The position numbers were made by a program, and so were the translations under genes. This document shows positions 1 to 6,409 of a stretch of 8,835 nucleotides of DNA, in pieces. Source of the DNA: Bacillus sp. (in: firmicutes) (GTDB lineage: Bacteria > Bacillota > Bacilli > Bacillales > Cytobacillaceae). Location of the stretch: positions 1 to 8,835 of the forward strand of contig DMSR01000145.1 in NCBI GenBank assembly GCA_003457145.1, written 5' to 3'. The notes under the pieces are model-generated. The model searched no databases, was not told where the DNA came from, and was given only the letters and a program-made list of their open reading frames with translations. Numbering within the stretch: position 1 is the first letter of the stretch; every line of letters begins with the position of its first letter.

Positions 1-907
1 TTTTCTTGGCCAATTCTACTCTAAGAACGAGCATTTTAAACCAAAAGAAGTGCTTGTCCCAGACGGTGTTAATACGGAAATGGCCGAAACGCTGCTGCAG
101 GTAAAAGTACTCAAGCCACAGCGGGGGCAGAAAAAGGATTTAGTGCGGCTGGCATCGAAGAATGCTGGAATGGCGCTGATGGAAAAGTTCTCTTTGATTG
201 AGCGGGACGAAGAGAGAACAATCAAAGCGATCGAAAATCTAGGACAGCAAATGGGGATTTATACACCACATAGAATCGAATCATTCGATAATTCAAATAT
301 CCAGGGAACCGACCCAGTATCAGCAATGATTGTGTTCATTGACGGGAAGCCGGAAAAAAGGGAATACCGTAAATATAAAATTAAATCAGTAAAAGGCCCG
401 GACGATTATGAATCAATGCGGGAAGTAGTAAGAAGAAGATACACAAGGGTCCTCAAGGAGGGCTTGCCTTTGCCTGACTTAATCATTATTGATGGCGGGA
501 AAGGCCACATTGAGTCAGCACGAGATGTGCTAGAGAATGAACTCGGACTCGATATTCCAATCGCCGGGTTGGCGAAGGATGATAAGCACCGCACTTCCCA
601 GCTTCTCTATGGCAATCCTCTGCAGATCATCAGCCTGCAAAGGAACAGCCAGGAGTTTTATTTGCTGCAAAGAATCCAGGATGAAGTGCATCGATTCGCG
701 ATTACTTTCCATCGTCAGCTGAGAGGGAAGAGTGCTTTCCAATCTCTGCTTGATGACATACCCGGAATCGGTGAGAAGCGCAAGAAGGCCTTGCTGAAGC
801 ATTTCGGCTCTGTTAAGAAAATGAGGGAAGCCACTGTTGAAGAGTTGAATGCAGCAGGTCTCCCAGCTAATGTGGCAGAGGAGCTGCACAATAAATTGCA
901 GAATTAA
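1..907 (+). CDS. uvrC: UvrABC system protein C, C-terminal half (partial at 5' end)
   Basis: This is the 3' part of the excinuclease subunit that makes the incisions around a DNA lesion after UvrA/UvrB recognition. The reading frame is open from base 2 (F-L-G-Q-F-Y...), so the gene enters from outside the window and the GTG at 50 is an internal valine codon, not a start. About 301 codons are present, roughly half of the usual ~590-600. Visible are the RNase H-like endonuclease domain with FDNSNIQG (Asp codon 287-289), the GPDDYESM segment, [10 protein letters not shown] and DEVHRFAI. These carry the Asp/Asp/Asp/His positions known as catalytic in UvrC. A C-terminal helix-hairpin-helix domain follows ([14 protein letters not shown], then [12 protein letters not shown]). 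The N-terminal GIY-YIG nuclease and UvrB-binding motif lie outside the window. I see no terminator after the stop, so transcripts may run into the lysC leader. Identification is firm. Confidence 0.97.
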   Translation, partial: FLGQFYSKNEHFKPKEVLVPDGVNTEMAETLLQVKVLKPQRGQKKDLVRLASKNAGMALMEKFSLIERDEERTIKAIENLGQQMGIYTPHRIESFDNSNIQGTDPVSAMIVFIDGKPEKREYRKYKIKSVKGPDDYESMREVVRRRYTRVLKEGLPLPDLIIIDGGKGHIESARDVLENELGLDIPIAGLAKDDKHRTSQLLYGNPLQIISLQRNSQEFYLLQRIQDEVHRFAITFHRQLRGKSAFQSLLDDIPGIGEKRKKALLKHFGSVKKMREATVEELNAAGLPANVAEELHNKLQN

Positions 908-930
908 TGGTAGCAATCTAATTTTTAGTG

Positions 931-939
931 TGCTATAAT
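931..939 (+). promoter_or_regulatory. Extended -10 sigma-A promoter of the lysC leader
   Basis: TGCTATAAT is a perfect extended -10 (TG-N-TATAAT) 23 bases after the uvrC stop. The hexamer 17 bases upstream (911-916, TAGCAA) is a poor -35, as is common when the TG extension is present. The predicted start near 946 places the 5' hairpin and L-box riboswitch at the very beginning of the transcript. Start site and activity are inferred from motif position only. Confidence 0.7.
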
Positions 940-960
940 AAGAAAAATTTCATATAGCTA

Positions 961-982
961 TCACTTTAGAGCATTAAAGTGA
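961..982 (+). other. 5' leader hairpin ahead of the lysine riboswitch
   Basis: TCACTTTA (961-968) and TAAAGTGA (975-982) form a perfect 8-bp stem with a six-base loop, GAGCAT. It begins about 15 bases after the predicted transcription start and ends next to the P1 strand of the riboswitch (983-988). CTA at 958-960 could extend it by pairing with TAG at 986-988 across a three-base bulge, which would compete with P1. It may simply protect the 5' end of the RNA. Its role is not known to me. Confidence 0.55.
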
Positions 983-1210
983 AGATAGAGGTGCGAACTT
1001 CAAGAGTAAAAGCCTGGAGAATAATAGGATTCTGGGAAAGGCTTTGAAAGGGGATGTTTGCCGAAGTGGGGATATGCCTATCCATTTTCTCGCTGGTCCT
1101 TCGTTGAATAAACGCTGGATTGTCAAGATTGCCGTCTTGGAGTGCTATCTCATGTTGCAGCGTATATTTACGTTTATCAAGCAATGGGAGACACTCTCAT
1201 TGCTTTTTCT
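980..1210 (+). ncRNA. Lysine riboswitch (L-box), aptamer plus transcription terminator
   Basis: This cis-acting RNA binds L-lysine and stops transcription before lysC. The aptamer (about 980-1151) shows hallmark L-box segments in order: AGATAGAGGTGCG, ACTTCAAGAGTA, GAAAGGGGATG, TTGCCGAAG, TGAATAAACGC, TGTCAAGA, and closing GAGTGCTATCTC. P1 pairs AGATAG (983-988) with CTATCT (1145-1150). The 3' P1 strand overlaps a candidate antiterminator strand (1148-1158, TCTCATGTTGC) that can pair with 1181-1191 (GCAATGGGAGA). When lysine stabilises P1, the latter is free to form the terminator at 1180-1204. The layout matches the B. subtilis lysC leader as I know it. Family assignment is very secure; exact helix ends are read by eye. 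Confidence 0.95.
1180..1208 (+). terminator. Riboswitch-controlled intrinsic terminator
   Basis: An 11-bp stem (1180-1190 with 1194-1204, one G-T pair) closes on the three-base loop ACA. A short T run (1205-1208) follows, then CTATTTTCT. This is the expression platform of the lysine riboswitch. It lies about 275 bases before the lysC start codon, so it must be passed for lysC to be made. Confidence 0.9.
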
Positions 1211-1482
1211 ATTTTCTCGGCGTATTTCGTAAAGCTGGCTTTTTTAAGAATGAAGGCACTATACCGCATTTTAATTGAACCCATGCTTTACGGTAAGGAT
1301 TCATTACTTAAGAATTCATTAACCGTATAATAAGCTGCAAAGCTTACGAAAAGAGCCTTCGTGATCAACCTGATAAATCGGTTAGTAATGCGAATACAGC
1401 CATAGGGAAAAGATACATATGCGGCTTGTCCATGAAACTCTAATAGAGGCAGAAAACAGAAGGAAAAGGCAGGGGAAAATAA
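1211..1482 (+). other. Unassigned lysC leader between riboswitch terminator and start codon
   Basis: About 270 bases with no convincing reading frame. It holds an imperfect hairpin in which CGGT (1291-1294) pairs with ACCG (1322-1325) and GGATTC (1298-1303) pairs with GAATTC (1312-1317). This is followed at once by TATAAT (1326-1331), which resembles a -10 box but lacks a good -35 (TTACTT at 1304-1309 is weak). A small AAGCT/AGCTT stem and an ACGAA/TTCGT stem lie just downstream. The lysC Shine-Dalgarno AGGGGA (1471-1476) closes the stretch, six bases from the ATG. The stretch could contain a lysine-independent second promoter or just untranslated leader; I cannot decide. Confidence 0.5.
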
Positions 1483-2715
1483 ATGGGATTAATAGTACAA
1501 AAATTCGGTGGGACATCTGTGGGCGATGTAGAGAGAATCAGTAATGCTGCCAGGAGGACAGCAGAAGAACAGCAAAATGGTAATGATGTAGTCGTTGTCG
1601 TCTCCGCGATGGGAAAGACAACTGATCATCTAGTGAATATGGCGAATGAAATTACTGGAACTCCTTCAAAAAGGGAAATGGATATGCTGCTCTCAACAGG
1701 AGAACAGGTGACCATTGCACTGTTAACTATGGCATTGGCACAAAGAGGAATTGATGCGGTATCATATACAGGCTGGCAGGCAGGGATAAAGACAGAAGCA
1801 GTACATGGAAACGCCCGCATCGTCGATATTGACACGGAGAACATCAAAAAGAGTTTAAAGCAAGGGAAGGTTGTCGTCGTTGCTGGTTTCCAGGGGGTTA
1901 CTGAAGATGGGGAAATCACGACTTTAGGACGAGGCGGGTCGGATACGACTGCTGTAGCGCTTGCCGCCGCTTTAAACGCGGATAAGTGTGATATATATAC
2001 GGATGTAACCGGTGTGTTCACGACTGACCCAAGATATGTGAAAAGCGCAAGGAAACTTCTTAGTGTTTCTTATGATGAGATGCTTGAACTGGCAAACCTG
2101 GGTGCTGGAGTCCTCCATCCAAGAGCCGTGGAATTCGCTAAGAATTACGGCCTGCCGATTGAGGTAAGATCCAGTATGGAAAAAGAAAGAGGAACGATCA
2201 TCGAGGAGGAGATTGGGATGGAACAGAATCTAGTTGTACGCGGAGTAGCATTTGAAGACCGAATTACAAGGGTGTCAGTCTTGGGCTTAAGCAATTCTTT
2301 AAAAGGTCTTTCAACTATTTTTACAACTTTGGCCCAAAATCATATAAATGTTGATATTATCATCCAAAGCAGAACAGAGGCAGGAACAGCGGATATTTCA
2401 TTTTCAATCAAGAGCAATGATCTTCCTGAGACACTTAATGTTCTGGAAAGCAACAGGGAGCTATTGGATTATAAAGCGGTTGAATCAGAAACAGGCCTTG
2501 CGAAGGTCTCGATTGTTGGGTCCGGGATGGTGTCCAATCCAGGTGTGGCAGCAAAGATGTTTGAAATCCTGGAGGGTAATAGGGTTCAGGTGAAAATGGT
2601 CAGCACATCTGAAATCAAGGTTTCGACTGTCATTAAAGAAGACCAAATGGTGAATGCGGTAGAATCCCTTCATGAAGCATTTGAATTATATTCAGAGCCC
2701 GTGAAGACAAAATAA
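1483..2715 (+). CDS. lysC: Aspartokinase (lysine-sensitive, aspartokinase II type)
   Basis: Phosphorylates L-aspartate with ATP to aspartyl-4-phosphate, the first step toward lysine, diaminopimelate, methionine and threonine; cytoplasmic. The 410 residues match the ~408 of B. subtilis LysC. The amino acid kinase domain shows VQKFGGTSVG (5-14), VVVSAMGKTTD (38-48), STGEQ (71-75), GRGGSDTTA (149-157) and YTDVTGVFTTDPR (172-184). Two ACT regulatory domains follow (about 263-335 and 340-405, with KVSIVGSGMVSNPGVAAKMF and KMVSTSEIKVSTV). AGGGGA six bases upstream fixes the ATG. Met246 has its own strong ribosome binding site for the beta subunit. Control by the upstream lysine riboswitch and a terminator right after the stop make this a single-gene unit. 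The lysine-responsive type is supported by the riboswitch and the close family match. Confidence 0.97.
   Translation: MGLIVQKFGGTSVGDVERISNAARRTAEEQQNGNDVVVVVSAMGKTTDHLVNMANEITGTPSKREMDMLLSTGEQVTIALLTMALAQRGIDAVSYTGWQAGIKTEAVHGNARIVDIDTENIKKSLKQGKVVVVAGFQGVTEDGEITTLGRGGSDTTAVALAAALNADKCDIYTDVTGVFTTDPRYVKSARKLLSVSYDEMLELANLGAGVLHPRAVEFAKNYGLPIEVRSSMEKERGTIIEEEIGMEQNLVVRGVAFEDRITRVSVLGLSNSLKGLSTIFTTLAQNHINVDIIIQSRTEAGTADISFSIKSNDLPETLNVLESNRELLDYKAVESETGLAKVSIVGSGMVSNPGVAAKMFEILEGNRVQVKMVSTSEIKVSTVIKEDQMVNAVESLHEAFELYSEPVKTK
2204..2220 (+). promoter_or_regulatory. Internal ribosome binding site and start codon for the LysC beta subunit
   Basis: AGGAGG (2204-2209) sits eight bases before the in-frame ATG at 2218-2220, codon 246 of lysC, opening MEQNLVVRGVAFED. 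Starting here gives a 165-residue protein made only of the two ACT domains. B. subtilis aspartokinase II is known to be an alpha/beta enzyme in which the ~163-residue beta subunit is translated from an internal in-frame start at the equivalent codon. The perfect Shine-Dalgarno inside coding sequence argues that the arrangement is kept here. Confidence 0.75.
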
Positions 2716-2728
2716 GAATGGATGAAAT

Positions 2729-2765
2729 GAAAAAGCTTTCAAGGGCTGGCCTGGAAAGCTTTTTC
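2729..2765 (+). terminator. Intrinsic terminator of lysC
   Basis: A perfect 12-bp stem joins GAAAAAGCTTTC (2729-2740) to GAAAGCTTTTTC (2754-2765) around a 13-base loop. The right arm carries the T run (2760-2764) and the left arm a matching A run, so it could also stop minus-strand transcripts. It begins 13 bases after the lysC stop codon. Confidence 0.9.
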
Positions 2766-2890
2766 ACTGTTTGGAACAGGATCTCAGATTCTTTTCATCA
2801 GTGAAGCATTAAGAATATTAGCCAATCTTGGAACTGGATCGCCTGGAATGGAAGGATAAAGCAGACACAACGGCATTTACAGAACTAAAA

Positions 2891-2914
2891 GGGGAAAAAG
2901 CAGAAGCTTTGCCC
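2891..2914 (-). terminator. Second, weaker hairpin downstream of yslB
   Basis: On the minus strand GGGC-AAAGC-TTCT-GCTTT, then TT and CCCC, forms a 5-bp core stem plus an outer GGG/CCC clamp across an internal loop, followed by TTTT. Its 14-base core (2897-2910) is identical to that of the hairpin at 2944-2967. It may be a backup terminator for yslB, or a duplicated copy of the first. Confidence 0.45.
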
Positions 2915-2929
2915 GTCCTATGGTGGCGA

Positions 2930-2967
2930 TGAAAAAGCAAGAAAAGGTAAAGCAGAAGCTTTACCTT
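2930..2967 (-). terminator. Intrinsic terminator of yslB (minus strand)
   Basis: On the minus strand a perfect 10-bp stem (AAGGTAAAGC with GCTTTACCTT, plus-strand 2944-2953 and 2958-2967) closes on the tetraloop TTCT. A T-rich tail reading TTTTCTTGCTTTTTC follows (plus-strand A-rich 2931-2945). It lies about 40 bases beyond the yslB stop. There is no T run in the plus direction, so it serves yslB rather than lysC. Confidence 0.8.
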
Positions 2968-3007
2968 AACAGCTAGTAGAAGAACTCAAGAGTTACCTCA
3001 AGCTATC

Positions 3008-3463
3008 TCAATCATTAATCAAATCATTTTTATCCCATTTGACAGTGAATTGAATTCGGGATGATCGTTTATTTGGGTGTTCAAAGGCTTCTGCCAAAAC
3101 TTTTTTTTGGAATTCTATTTGCTGGGCAAGAAACCCCGCTTCCAGCTGGAATGTGGAGCTGGAATTGTTTTTTAAGCGCGAGGAAATCAGTTCGCTGGCA
3201 AGCTCAAGGACCAATTCTTTTCTGGACTCTTCTTTAACGCTAAGGGTTCCCCAGTCTGCCTGCTGGAAAAAGCCGATCGTTTCATCAAGACTTGATAGCG
3301 GGTATTTGCGAGCAAGGCGCTTTCCTGCCCAATAAAGAATTTCTGCTGTATCCTTGCCTAACAGTTCCGGTAGAAGGACTTCCCTGACAAGCTCGTATCC
3401 AAACGCGGAAACTGAAAGCGGCCTCTTATCAGTATGCTGCTCTGAAGATGTTAGTTCACTCAT
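3008..3463 (-). CDS. yslB: YslB-like protein, DUF2507 family (function unknown)
   Basis: A 151-residue soluble protein that I match to B. subtilis YslB by position (between lysC and sdhC, opposite strand), by length (~148 there) and by segments such as SAFGYELVREVLLPELLG (18-35), ILYWAGKRLARKYPL (42-56) and EAGFLAQQIEFQ (108-119). No signal peptide, membrane segment or catalytic motif is evident. I believe the family has a V4R/Bet3-like fold, but no reaction is established to my knowledge. The reading frame extends 34 codons further upstream to 3565. I chose the ATG at 3461-3463 because AGGGGAG (minus strand, plus 3467-3473) lies just ahead of it and the extra 34 codons run across the promoter. 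It is monocistronic, with its own terminator. Confidence 0.85.
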   Translation of the reverse strand: MSELTSSEQHTDKRPLSVSAFGYELVREVLLPELLGKDTAEILYWAGKRLARKYPLSSLDETIGFFQQADWGTLSVKEESRKELVLELASELISSRLKNNSSSTFQLEAGFLAQQIEFQKKVLAEAFEHPNKRSSRIQFTVKWDKNDLIND

Positions 3464-3487
3464 GTTCTCCCCTCTTTCTATTACTCT

Positions 3488-3493
3488 ATTATA
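3488..3493 (-). promoter_or_regulatory. Candidate -10 box of the yslB promoter
   Basis: A perfect TATAAT on the minus strand lies 24 bases upstream of the chosen yslB start codon, leaving a short leader that just fits the Shine-Dalgarno. No good -35 is seen 16-18 bases upstream, so the call rests on the -10 and its placement. Confidence 0.45.
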
Positions 3494-3769
3494 TACAATT
3501 CGTTTGGAAAACAGCCAGTTAATATATAAACAATTGCTGTAAATCTTTAGATTTAACAGAGACATTCTATTAGTGATTTCTCTTGTTTATACCTTACCCC
3601 CAAACTCGGGAGGGTAAAATTTTTATCTGATGGGAAACTTTAATACATGCCATTACTATTATTTTAATATACTCTAAAATACAGGAAAATAAATAAAAAA
3701 CAGAGTTTTTACAATATCAATATATTTAAAAAATTTTATCTATATAAACATTTTTATGTATCCGTTTTC
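3494..3769. other. AT-rich intergenic stretch between divergent yslB and sdhC
   Basis: No supported gene lies here. It contains a 6-bp hairpin (TTACCC 3594-3599 with GGGTAA 3612-3617) followed by AATTTTTA, which looks like a weak plus-strand terminator although no plus-strand gene is nearby. A small AAAAAC/GTTTTT stem lies at 3696-3710. Bases 3655-3760 are very rich in A and T and could act as upstream promoter (UP-like) DNA for sdhC. Nothing else stands out. Confidence 0.4.
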
Positions 3770-3798
3770 TTGACGCTCATTTATGATGGGAGTAAAAT
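3770..3798 (+). promoter_or_regulatory. Sigma-A promoter of the sdhCAB operon
   Basis: TTGACG (-35, 3770-3775) and TAAAAT (-10, 3793-3798) are separated by exactly 17 bases, with A/T-rich DNA upstream. Transcription should begin near 3805, giving a leader of about 115 bases before sdhC. Five of six bases match consensus in each hexamer. Confidence 0.85.
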
Positions 3799-3885
3799 GA
3801 ACATGTCACATAATTGTAAAGATTACATTGGTTTTTCTTGATGTTTGGTGTATTCTCTATTAGTTTGATAGATATAGGGAAAGCC

Positions 3886-3899
3886 TAACATCGCTTTCA
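3886..3899 (-). promoter_or_regulatory. Candidate CcpA (cre) site in the sdh leader
   Basis: On the minus strand the bases read TGAAAGCGATGTTA, matching ten of the twelve fixed positions of the cre consensus TGWAARCGNTWNCW. It lies about 80-95 bases downstream of the predicted start, where bound CcpA could block elongation. The same bases form part of a short hairpin (GAAAGC 3879-3884 with GCTTTC 3893-3898) directly ahead of the Shine-Dalgarno. Catabolite control of succinate dehydrogenase is plausible; binding is inferred. Confidence 0.45.
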
Positions 3900-3920
3900 A
3901 ATTTCAAGGGGGGTATACAG

Positions 3921-4529
3921 ATGGCGGGTAAACAAGAGTTTTATTGGCGGAGGCTGCATTCATTGCTGGGTGTTATTCCAGTAGGTTTATTTCTTACACA
4001 GCACCTCATAGTCAACCATTTTGCAACAGGGGGAGAAGAGTCATTCAACAACGCGTCCCATTTTATGGAGTCGCTTCCTTTCCGTTATTTACTAGAAATT
4101 TTCATTATCTTTTTACCACTATTATTTCATGCAATTTATGGACTTTATATTGCTTTTACGGCTAAGAACAATATAGGTCAATACGGCTTTTTCAGGAACT
4201 GGATGTTCATGCTGCAGCGTGTTTCAGGAGTAATCACCTTAGTATTCGTTGCATGGCATGTATGGGAAACGCGAATCGCAGCTGCCTTTGGCGCTGAAGT
4301 TAACTTTCAGATGATGGAAACGATCCTAGCGTCTCCATTTATGTTCTGGTTTTATATGATTGGTGTAATCTCGACTATTTTCCACTTCGCTAACGGATTA
4401 TGGTCATTCTTCGTAAGCTGGGGCATCACTGTAACGCCTCGTTCTCAGGTGATTTCCACTTACTTTACAATTGGAGTATTCATTGCGCTTTCCATCGTGG
4501 GAGTACGCGCAATTTTAGCATTTGTATAA
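3921..4529 (+). CDS. sdhC: Succinate dehydrogenase cytochrome b558 subunit
   Basis: Membrane anchor of succinate:menaquinone reductase (complex II). It carries two b haems and passes electrons from SdhB to menaquinone. At 202 residues it equals the length I know for B. subtilis SdhC. Hydrophobic segments fit five transmembrane helices (about 13-30, 58-80, 97-120, 140-163 and 175-200). His28, His70, His113 and His155 fall exactly at the four haem-ligand positions described for B. subtilis. The start has an exceptionally G-rich Shine-Dalgarno, AAGGGGGG (3906-3913), seven bases before the ATG. It is first in the operon; a 116-base gap to sdhA contains a small TTGGT/ACCAA hairpin (4547-4562) without a terminator T run. 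In B. subtilis the sRNA FsrA lowers sdh translation under iron limitation; the G-run here would suit such pairing, but that is inference. Confidence 0.97.
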   Translation: MAGKQEFYWRRLHSLLGVIPVGLFLTQHLIVNHFATGGEESFNNASHFMESLPFRYLLEIFIIFLPLLFHAIYGLYIAFTAKNNIGQYGFFRNWMFMLQRVSGVITLVFVAWHVWETRIAAAFGAEVNFQMMETILASPFMFWFYMIGVISTIFHFANGLWSFFVSWGITVTPRSQVISTYFTIGVFIALSIVGVRAILAFV

Positions 4530-4645
4530 GCTCTTCTCGTAAACTTTTGGTAGATTAACCAACAATTTTATGAAAAAGCATTTGTAAAAATCTTGTCCAA
4601 TGTTCGGATTAAAAGACAGACATGGATTTAAGGGAGTGAGTCACG

Positions 4646-6403
4646 ATGGGAAAAGGTAAGATTATCGTAGTCGGCGGAGGTTTGGCCGGCTTAATGGCTA
4701 CAATAAAGGCAGCAGAAACGGGAACGCCGGTTGAGCTGTTTTCTCTTGTGCCAGTAAAACGTTCGCACTCTGTTTGTGCCCAGGGCGGCATCAACGGTGC
4801 GGTAAATACAAAAGGTGAAGGCGACTCCCCTTGGGAGCACTTTGACGATACAGTATACGGTGGTGATTTCCTCGCGAATCAGCCGCCTGTTAAGGCGATG
4901 GCTGAAGCAGCGCCTGGAATCATCCACCTTCTTGATCGTATGGGGGTAATGTTCAACCGTACACCGGAGGGTTTGCTTGATTTCCGCCGTTTTGGCGGTA
5001 CTCAGCACCACAGAACAGCTTTCGCTGGTGCGACTACGGGTCAGCAGTTGTTATATGCGTTGGATGAACAGGTACGACGCCATGAAGTGGCCGGTTTGGT
5101 CACCAAGTATGAGGGGTGGGAATTCTTAGGGATAGTCCTTGACGAAGCTGGTGTTTGCCGAGGTATCACTGCTCAAAACCTGACTACCATGGAAATTAAG
5201 TCATTTGCCGCTGATGCTGTTATCATGGCAACCGGCGGGCCTGGAATCATTTTTGGTAAGACAACAAACTCCGTAATCAACACCGGATCTGCTGCAGCCA
5301 TTGCATATCAGCAGGGAGCATATTACTCGAATGGTGAATTCATTCAGATTCATCCGACAGCTATACCAGGTGATGACAAGCTTCGCCTAATGAGTGAATC
5401 GGCTCGTGGTGAAGGAGGAAGGGTCTGGACTTATAAAGATGGGAAGCCATGGTATTTCCTTGAAGAAAAGTACCCAGCTTATGGAAACCTTGTTCCGCGA
5501 GATATTGCAACACGTGAAATTTTCGACGTTTGTGTTAGTCAGAAATTAGGAATAAACGGCGAGAATATGGTGTATTTAGACCTCTCTCATAAGGATCCTA
5601 AGGAGCTTGATATAAAGCTTGGCGGTATCATTGAAATCTACGAAAAGTTCATGGGCGACGACCCAAGAAAAGTTCCGATGAAAATTTTCCCTGCTGTTCA
5701 CTATTCTATGGGCGGATTATGGGTTGATTATGACCAAATGACAAACATTCCTGGCCTATTTGCTGCAGGAGAAGCAGATTATTCCCAGCATGGGGCGAAC
5801 CGTCTTGGTGCTAACTCATTATTATCAGCTATTTACGGCGGAATGGTAGCAGGGCCAAATGCAATCCGATATATCAACGGACTGGAAACGAGCGCTGATT
5901 CAGTATCTTCTTCTATCTTCGATCAGCACGTCAAGCAGGAGCAGGAGAAATGGAATGATATCATGTCATTGGATGGCACTGAAAATGCATACGTCCTGCA
6001 CAAAGAGCTTGGTGAGTGGATGACTGACAATGTAACAGTTGTCCGTTATAACGACAGGTTGTTGAAAACCGATGCAAAAATCGTTGAATTGATGGATCGT
6101 TTTAAGAATATCAACATTAACGATACGGCGAAATGGAGTAACCAGGGTGCGGTATTTACCCGCCAGCTTCAAAATATGCTCCAGCTTGCCCGTGTCATCA
6201 CGATTGGTGCGTATAACCGTAACGAAAGCCGCGGGGCACATTACAAGCCAGAATTCCCTGACCGGAATGATGAGGAATTCTTGAAGACAACAATGGCGAA
6301 ATTTGTTGATGCAAATTCAGCACCAGCCTTCCATTATGAAGAAGTAGATACATCATTAATCCAGCCGCGTAAGCGCGATTATTCGAAGAAGAAAGGGGAG
6401 TAA
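4646..6403 (+). CDS. sdhA: Succinate dehydrogenase flavoprotein subunit
   Basis: Catalytic subunit of complex II: oxidises succinate to fumarate on covalently bound FAD at the cytoplasmic face. Its 585 residues match the usual ~586 in Bacillus. The N-terminal dinucleotide fold carries GGGLAGL (10-16). His41 in KRSHSVCAQGGI is the expected covalent FAD attachment site. Active-site segments are HPTAIPG (His236), ARGEGGRVW (Arg254), FPAVHYSMGG (His352) and AAGEADYSQHGANRLGANSLL (Glu375, Arg386), with ESRGAH near the end (Arg529). AGGGAG (4631-4636) lies nine bases before the ATG, so this gene has its own strong ribosome binding site despite the 116-base gap after sdhC. No promoter was recognised in that gap, so it probably depends on the sdhC promoter. 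The sdhB Shine-Dalgarno lies inside the last codons. Confidence 0.98.
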   Translation: MGKGKIIVVGGGLAGLMATIKAAETGTPVELFSLVPVKRSHSVCAQGGINGAVNTKGEGDSPWEHFDDTVYGGDFLANQPPVKAMAEAAPGIIHLLDRMGVMFNRTPEGLLDFRRFGGTQHHRTAFAGATTGQQLLYALDEQVRRHEVAGLVTKYEGWEFLGIVLDEAGVCRGITAQNLTTMEIKSFAADAVIMATGGPGIIFGKTTNSVINTGSAAAIAYQQGAYYSNGEFIQIHPTAIPGDDKLRLMSESARGEGGRVWTYKDGKPWYFLEEKYPAYGNLVPRDIATREIFDVCVSQKLGINGENMVYLDLSHKDPKELDIKLGGIIEIYEKFMGDDPRKVPMKIFPAVHYSMGGLWVDYDQMTNIPGLFAAGEADYSQHGANRLGANSLLSAIYGGMVAGPNAIRYINGLETSADSVSSSIFDQHVKQEQEKWNDIMSLDGTENAYVLHKELGEWMTDNVTVVRYNDRLLKTDAKIVELMDRFKNININDTAKWSNQGAVFTRQLQNMLQLARVITIGAYNRNESRGAHYKPEFPDRNDEEFLKTTMAKFVDANSAPAFHYEEVDTSLIQPRKRDYSKKKGE

Positions 6404-6409
6404 TAAAGC

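Noticed and set aside
966..1330. Reading frames of 62-72 codons on both strands over the lysC leader
   Set aside because: They overlap the lysine riboswitch and its terminator, lack ribosome binding sites, and their translations show no family features.
3464..3565. Upstream extension of yslB by 34 codons
   Set aside because: It crosses the candidate yslB -10 box and has no Shine-Dalgarno, whereas the ATG at 3461-3463 has AGGGGAG just ahead.
3594..3622. Terminator-like hairpin TTACCC/GGGTAA followed by AATTTTTA
   Set aside because: The stem is only 6 bp and there is no plus-strand gene upstream for it to end, so it is noted only as part of the intergenic stretch.
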